Made by a program: the position numbers and the translations under genes
Shown here: piece by piece, positions 6,653-9,524 of the stretch
Layout of the letters: each line of letters opens with the position of its first letter
Numbering within the stretch: position 1 is the first letter of the stretch
NCBI GenBank assembly: GCA_003694775.1
Contig: RFJV01000438.1
Location: forward strand, 1 to 9,524
Length of the DNA stretch: 9,524 bases
Direction: 5' to 3'
From: Chloroflexota bacterium
GTDB lineage: Bacteria > Chloroflexota > Anaerolineae > 4572-78 > J111
Notes under the pieces: generated by a model
Told to the model about the DNA's origin: nothing
The model's database searches: none
Seen by the model: the letters and a program-made list of their open reading frames with translations, nothing else

Positions 6653-7929
6653 TGGGCGCTCCTTGTTAACTGCTCGGCGATGGCGTAGGCCGTGGTCACT
6701 GCCAGCCCGTCGCCGGTGCGGCCCCGGGTCCATTCGCTGTGGGCCAGCACCGCGCCGGCGGCAAACAGATTTTCGGCGACAGGCTGGCCGGCTTCGTCGA
6801 CCGGGTTGAACCGGGCGTTGACCATGACGCCGTAGTTGGCAACCGGCTGTCCGGTAGAGGCAAAGAAACTGCGGGTGAACCAGCGGTGGCGGTTATCTTC
6901 GGCGTGGAGCGGCAGTCCAAAAATCGGTTCCCACACCCGGCCTGAGGCATCGGTTTGCAGACCGCCGCCGAAGATTCCGCCGGTTGCCAGGATGATGTTT
7001 TCGGCCCGGAGCGGTTTGGCCCGGCTGGCGGTTTCCAGCCGGATTTCAACCACCCGTCCGTTTTCAATGCGGCCGGCCAGGATTTTCCCGCCGATGATGA
7101 GCCGTCCGCCGGCTTTGAGGAACGCATCCCGCAGGGCCTCAAACAGCCGCCGGCCCGGAACCGACGGAGGCAGAGTGTTGATTTCGAACACCGGTTTGCC
7201 CAGCCCTTTCTGCAGGTCGGCCAGAACGCCGGCGTGCTCTGCCAGTCCCAGTACCGCGGGGAAGCCAATTTTGTCGACCCCCTTGCTGTGGGGGGCGACC
7301 GCCTGAACCAGCCGGCGGCGGAAGAGCGGGTCTTCAAAGGCGTGGGCCAGCTGGATGGGGGTAATGTTGACCCTGCCGGCGACCGGCGGCGGCGCGTCGA
7401 GCTGAAGGGCAGAGGCCTGGACACCCAGAGACTGGCTGTTCAGGTTGTCGGCAATGAGGGTGGGGTAAAAGTCGCGCAGTTCCCGGAAGCCAACGATGAG
7501 TACTTTGGCGGCCTTCTGCAGGTCGCCGCCGGCCATTGAAGCAGGGGCCAGGCAGGTGGGGTGCACCGCGCCGATGGTGGTGGGCAAATGCCAGTTGTGA
7601 TGCGGGTCGCCCTGGAAATTCAGCCCATGCCGGTTGACCAGCTCCTGAAAAGCGGTCAGCCCGGCGGCCAGGGTCTCTTTGCCCAGCAGGCGGTAGGGGT
7701 GGTCCGGGTTGTCGGACAGGAAGCTGTCTAACTGGGCCAGCGGGTCTTTCACCGGTTGTTGGGAGTCTGCCGGCTGAAAGCCGAGAACATCGATACAGCC
7801 GGGGGCCAGCAGGAGTGCGCCTTCACCGAGGGCGGTGAGCAGAACTTTTTGTCCGGCTTGCGCCAGACGGCAGGCGGCAGTCAGGCCGGTCAGCCCGGCG
7901 CCGATGACGATGGTATCATAGACGCTCAT
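6649..7929 (-). CDS. glpB: Anaerobic glycerol-3-phosphate dehydrogenase subunit B, flavoprotein
   Basis: The 426-residue protein is close to the E. coli GlpB length (419). It has an N-terminal dinucleotide-binding motif, GAGLTG at residues 10-15, and a later ATGG segment in IILATGGIFGGG typical of flavoprotein reductases. It also has a C-terminal NLFAAGAVL block that closes the FAD site. GlpB forms the soluble catalytic dimer with GlpA, oxidising sn-glycerol-3-phosphate to dihydroxyacetone phosphate, and hands electrons to GlpC. I place the start at ATG 7929 because an AAGGA site lies eight bases before it. An in-frame TTG at 7935 is only two bases from that site, so it is unlikely. The gene begins 11 bases after glpA ends and its stop overlaps the glpC start, as expected for subunits made in fixed ratio. 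Confidence 0.95.
   Translation of the reverse strand: MSVYDTIVIGAGLTGLTAACRLAQAGQKVLLTALGEGALLLAPGCIDVLGFQPADSQQPVKDPLAQLDSFLSDNPDHPYRLLGKETLAAGLTAFQELVNRHGLNFQGDPHHNWHLPTTIGAVHPTCLAPASMAGGDLQKAAKVLIVGFRELRDFYPTLIADNLNSQSLGVQASALQLDAPPPVAGRVNITPIQLAHAFEDPLFRRRLVQAVAPHSKGVDKIGFPAVLGLAEHAGVLADLQKGLGKPVFEINTLPPSVPGRRLFEALRDAFLKAGGRLIIGGKILAGRIENGRVVEIRLETASRAKPLRAENIILATGGIFGGGLQTDASGRVWEPIFGLPLHAEDNRHRWFTRSFFASTGQPVANYGVMVNARFNPVDEAGQPVAENLFAAGAVLAHSEWTRGRTGDGLAVTTAYAIAEQLTRSAQ
6659..6664 (-). promoter_or_regulatory. Ribosome binding site for glpC
   Basis: AAGGAG on the minus strand, six bases before ATG 6652-6650 and inside the last codons of glpB. It fixes the glpC start and rejects the longer in-frame start at 6733. 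Confidence 0.8.
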
Positions 7930-7937
7930 AGTCAAAA

Positions 7938-7942
7938 TCCTT
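7938..7942 (-). promoter_or_regulatory. Ribosome binding site for glpB
   Basis: AAGGA on the minus strand, eight bases before ATG 7929-7927 and overlapping the glpA stop codon TAA. The spacing selects the ATG over the nearer TTG at 7935-7933. Confidence 0.75.
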
Positions 7943-9524
7943 ATGCGGTCTCCAGTTCAAAATACCCTTCTTTTTCGCCTTCACCCAGCCTGGGGGTATC
8001 CACCCCACTCAGAGAGGCGGGCAGTTTATCCAGCCCCAGCAAACCCAGGTAGATGGCTTCGTCCAGCATGAGCTGGCGCAGGTGCTGTCCCCATAATACC
8101 GGCTGGACGCCTTTCCACCGTTCCTGGAGAAAATCTACCAGGGCCTTGTTAGACTGGGCCGCGGTCATTTTTTCGGCTGAGTGCATGATGCCGGCCACGC
8201 GGTAGGTGCAGAACCCGCCCTGGCACGGTCCCATGCCGACCCTCAGCTCGCGGCGCAGGTCGTTAATAATGGGGCGGTGGGTATGCTCCAGCCGTTCTTC
8301 AATCTGGGGGCGGGTGACCACTTCACATTCGCAGATGAGCTGGCCCTGGAGTTCTCCTTTTTCCAGCTTTGCCAGCCGCTGGCCCAGGGTGAAGTAATGG
8401 GGGCCGTCGTGGCTTTTGAGTACGGTGGTGGCTGTCTGGCAGGGGCGCTCCACGCCCAGCTTCTGGCAGACCAGGTCTACCGTGTGTTCGGCCATCATGC
8501 GGTAGGTGGTCCACTTGCCGCCGGTAATGGTGACAAAATTTTCCACGCCGTCGCGGGCGGCGTGGTCCAGCAGGGTGTACTTGCGGGTCACTTTTCGCAG
8601 GTCGGAGCCGGCGGCGGATTCCTGGTACAGGGGACGAACACCGGCCCAGGCGCGCAGAGCGCGGAATTTTTTGAAGGCGGGGACGACTTCTTCGCCCCGG
8701 TTGAGCATCCGTTCCACTTCCCAGTCTTCAATGGGGTAGTTGTCCGGGTCTGGCACTTTGACGGAGGTCGTGCCGATAACGGCCACCGTACCGACCGGGA
8801 CAATAATATCACCGTCGCTGGGAGGGGCACAGCGGTTAATCACGGTGTTGACCATACGGTAGTTCATGGCCACCATTGTCCCCTTGCCGGGCAGGATGGT
8901 GACATCGCAACCGGCCATGGCCGCGATTTTGCCGCCCCAGGCGCCGGCGGCATTGACGACAATATCGGCTTCGATAATGAATTCCTCACCGGTGAGGACG
9001 TTTTTGACCTTCGCGCCCCGAACTGCACCGCTCTCTACCAGCAGGTCAACCACGGCGTGGTATTCCAGCGTTTTTGCGCCGTACTCTGCCGCCGTTTCTG
9101 AAAGGGAGCGGCAGGCTTCCCATGTTTCTACACTGCCGTCGGGAACCAGAAACACACGTTGGAGCCGGGGCGTGAGGAGGGGTTCCTGTTTGAGGGCCTG
9201 GGCCGGGGAAATTTCTTCTACCGGGATGCCGGCGTTCTGGCAGGCGCGGAAAAAGTCTTCGGTGAAGGCCGGGTCGTCATCCTCGGTAGCAACAAACATG
9301 CCGCCTGTGTCTTCCACACAGTGGGGCATGATTTTTCGCAAAATCATGTTTTCTTCAATGCATTCACGGGCCGCGTCCGGGTCCTTAACGGCATACCGTC
9401 CGCCGCTGTGGAGCAGTCCGTGAAATCGGCCCGACGTGCCGTTAGACAGCGCGCCCCGTTCTACCAGGATGGTTTTGAAGCCGCGCTGCGCGGCGTCGAA
9501 CAGAACACCGCACCCGGTCACGCC
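7941..9524 (-). CDS. glpA: Anaerobic glycerol-3-phosphate dehydrogenase subunit A (5' end cut by window edge)
   Basis: This is the catalytic FAD subunit that oxidises sn-glycerol-3-phosphate to dihydroxyacetone phosphate under anaerobic conditions. The visible 527 residues align along E. coli GlpA (542) from within the FAD-binding glycine motif (GVTGCG) at the edge. Conserved blocks include ILVERGAL, GRFHGLLHSGGRYAV, the INRC and PSDGDIIVP segments, and the TITGGKWTTYR signature near the end of the dehydrogenase domain. A C-terminal BFD-like [2Fe-2S] domain is present. Its CxC codons lie at 8333-8325 and its CxxxxC codons at 8225-8208, within GPCQGGFC. That domain separates GlpA from the aerobic enzyme GlpD. 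The true start, roughly 10-20 residues upstream, and the operon promoter lie beyond the window. The GTG at 9521 is an internal valine, not a start. Confidence 0.96.
   Translation of the reverse strand, partial: GVTGCGVLFDAAQRGFKTILVERGALSNGTSGRFHGLLHSGGRYAVKDPDAARECIEENMILRKIMPHCVEDTGGMFVATEDDDPAFTEDFFRACQNAGIPVEEISPAQALKQEPLLTPRLQRVFLVPDGSVETWEACRSLSETAAEYGAKTLEYHAVVDLLVESGAVRGAKVKNVLTGEEFIIEADIVVNAAGAWGGKIAAMAGCDVTILPGKGTMVAMNYRMVNTVINRCAPPSDGDIIVPVGTVAVIGTTSVKVPDPDNYPIEDWEVERMLNRGEEVVPAFKKFRALRAWAGVRPLYQESAAGSDLRKVTRKYTLLDHAARDGVENFVTITGGKWTTYRMMAEHTVDLVCQKLGVERPCQTATTVLKSHDGPHYFTLGQRLAKLEKGELQGQLICECEVVTRPQIEERLEHTHRPIINDLRRELRVGMGPCQGGFCTYRVAGIMHSAEKMTAAQSNKALVDFLQERWKGVQPVLWGQHLRQLMLDEAIYLGLLGLDKLPASLSGVDTPRLGEGEKEGYFELETA

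Noticed and set aside
6653..6733. Upstream in-frame start for glpC
   Set aside because: The extension is Arg/Gly-rich and lies within the end of glpB. The ATG at 6652 has an AAGGAG site and a normal GlpC N-terminus.

Overview
This window holds a dense block of genes, all on the minus strand, so the operon reads from right to left. The base composition is GC-rich and the genes have short gaps or ATGA stop/start overlaps. The content points to an anaerobic or facultative bacterium that metabolises glycerol and glycerol-3-phosphate. I lean weakly towards a Chloroflexota-like lineage, from the gene style and the short AGCAAAG-type tandem repeat. That assignment is inference and nothing in the window proves it.

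Layout in transcription order: (1) 9524-5375 encodes GlpA (5' end cut by the window edge), GlpB and GlpC, the three subunits of the anaerobic respiratory sn-glycerol-3-phosphate dehydrogenase. (2) 5356-4501 encodes two genes I cannot name: a class I methyltransferase-like protein with a cysteine-rich tail, and an 80-residue protein with two membrane segments. (3) 4490-2519 encodes a single-domain DhaM-type PTS EIIA protein followed by a full-length glycerol kinase homologue. (4) A 95-base gap holds a tandem repeat and a 12-bp inverted repeat. (5) 2423-1 encodes a SorC/DeoR-type sugar-sensing regulator, a ketopantoate-reductase-family dehydrogenase and a second DhaM protein (3' end cut by the window edge).

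How they fit together: the expected pathway is glycerol to glycerol-3-phosphate (GlpK), then to dihydroxyacetone phosphate with electrons passed through GlpC to the quinone pool (GlpABC). The DhaM proteins suggest a link to the PTS and dihydroxyacetone phosphorylation, but no DhaK, DhaL, HPr, EI or glycerol facilitator is in the window.

The main surprise is the glycerol kinase homologue. It keeps most glycerol-contacting residues and the overall FGGY architecture. However, the catalytic Asp is Ser, and all the ATP-binding loops carry non-conservative changes. It is therefore probably not an ordinary ATP-dependent glycerol kinase. It sits directly downstream of the more divergent of the two DhaM paralogues, so a regulatory pseudokinase or an altered, PTS-linked enzyme is worth testing.
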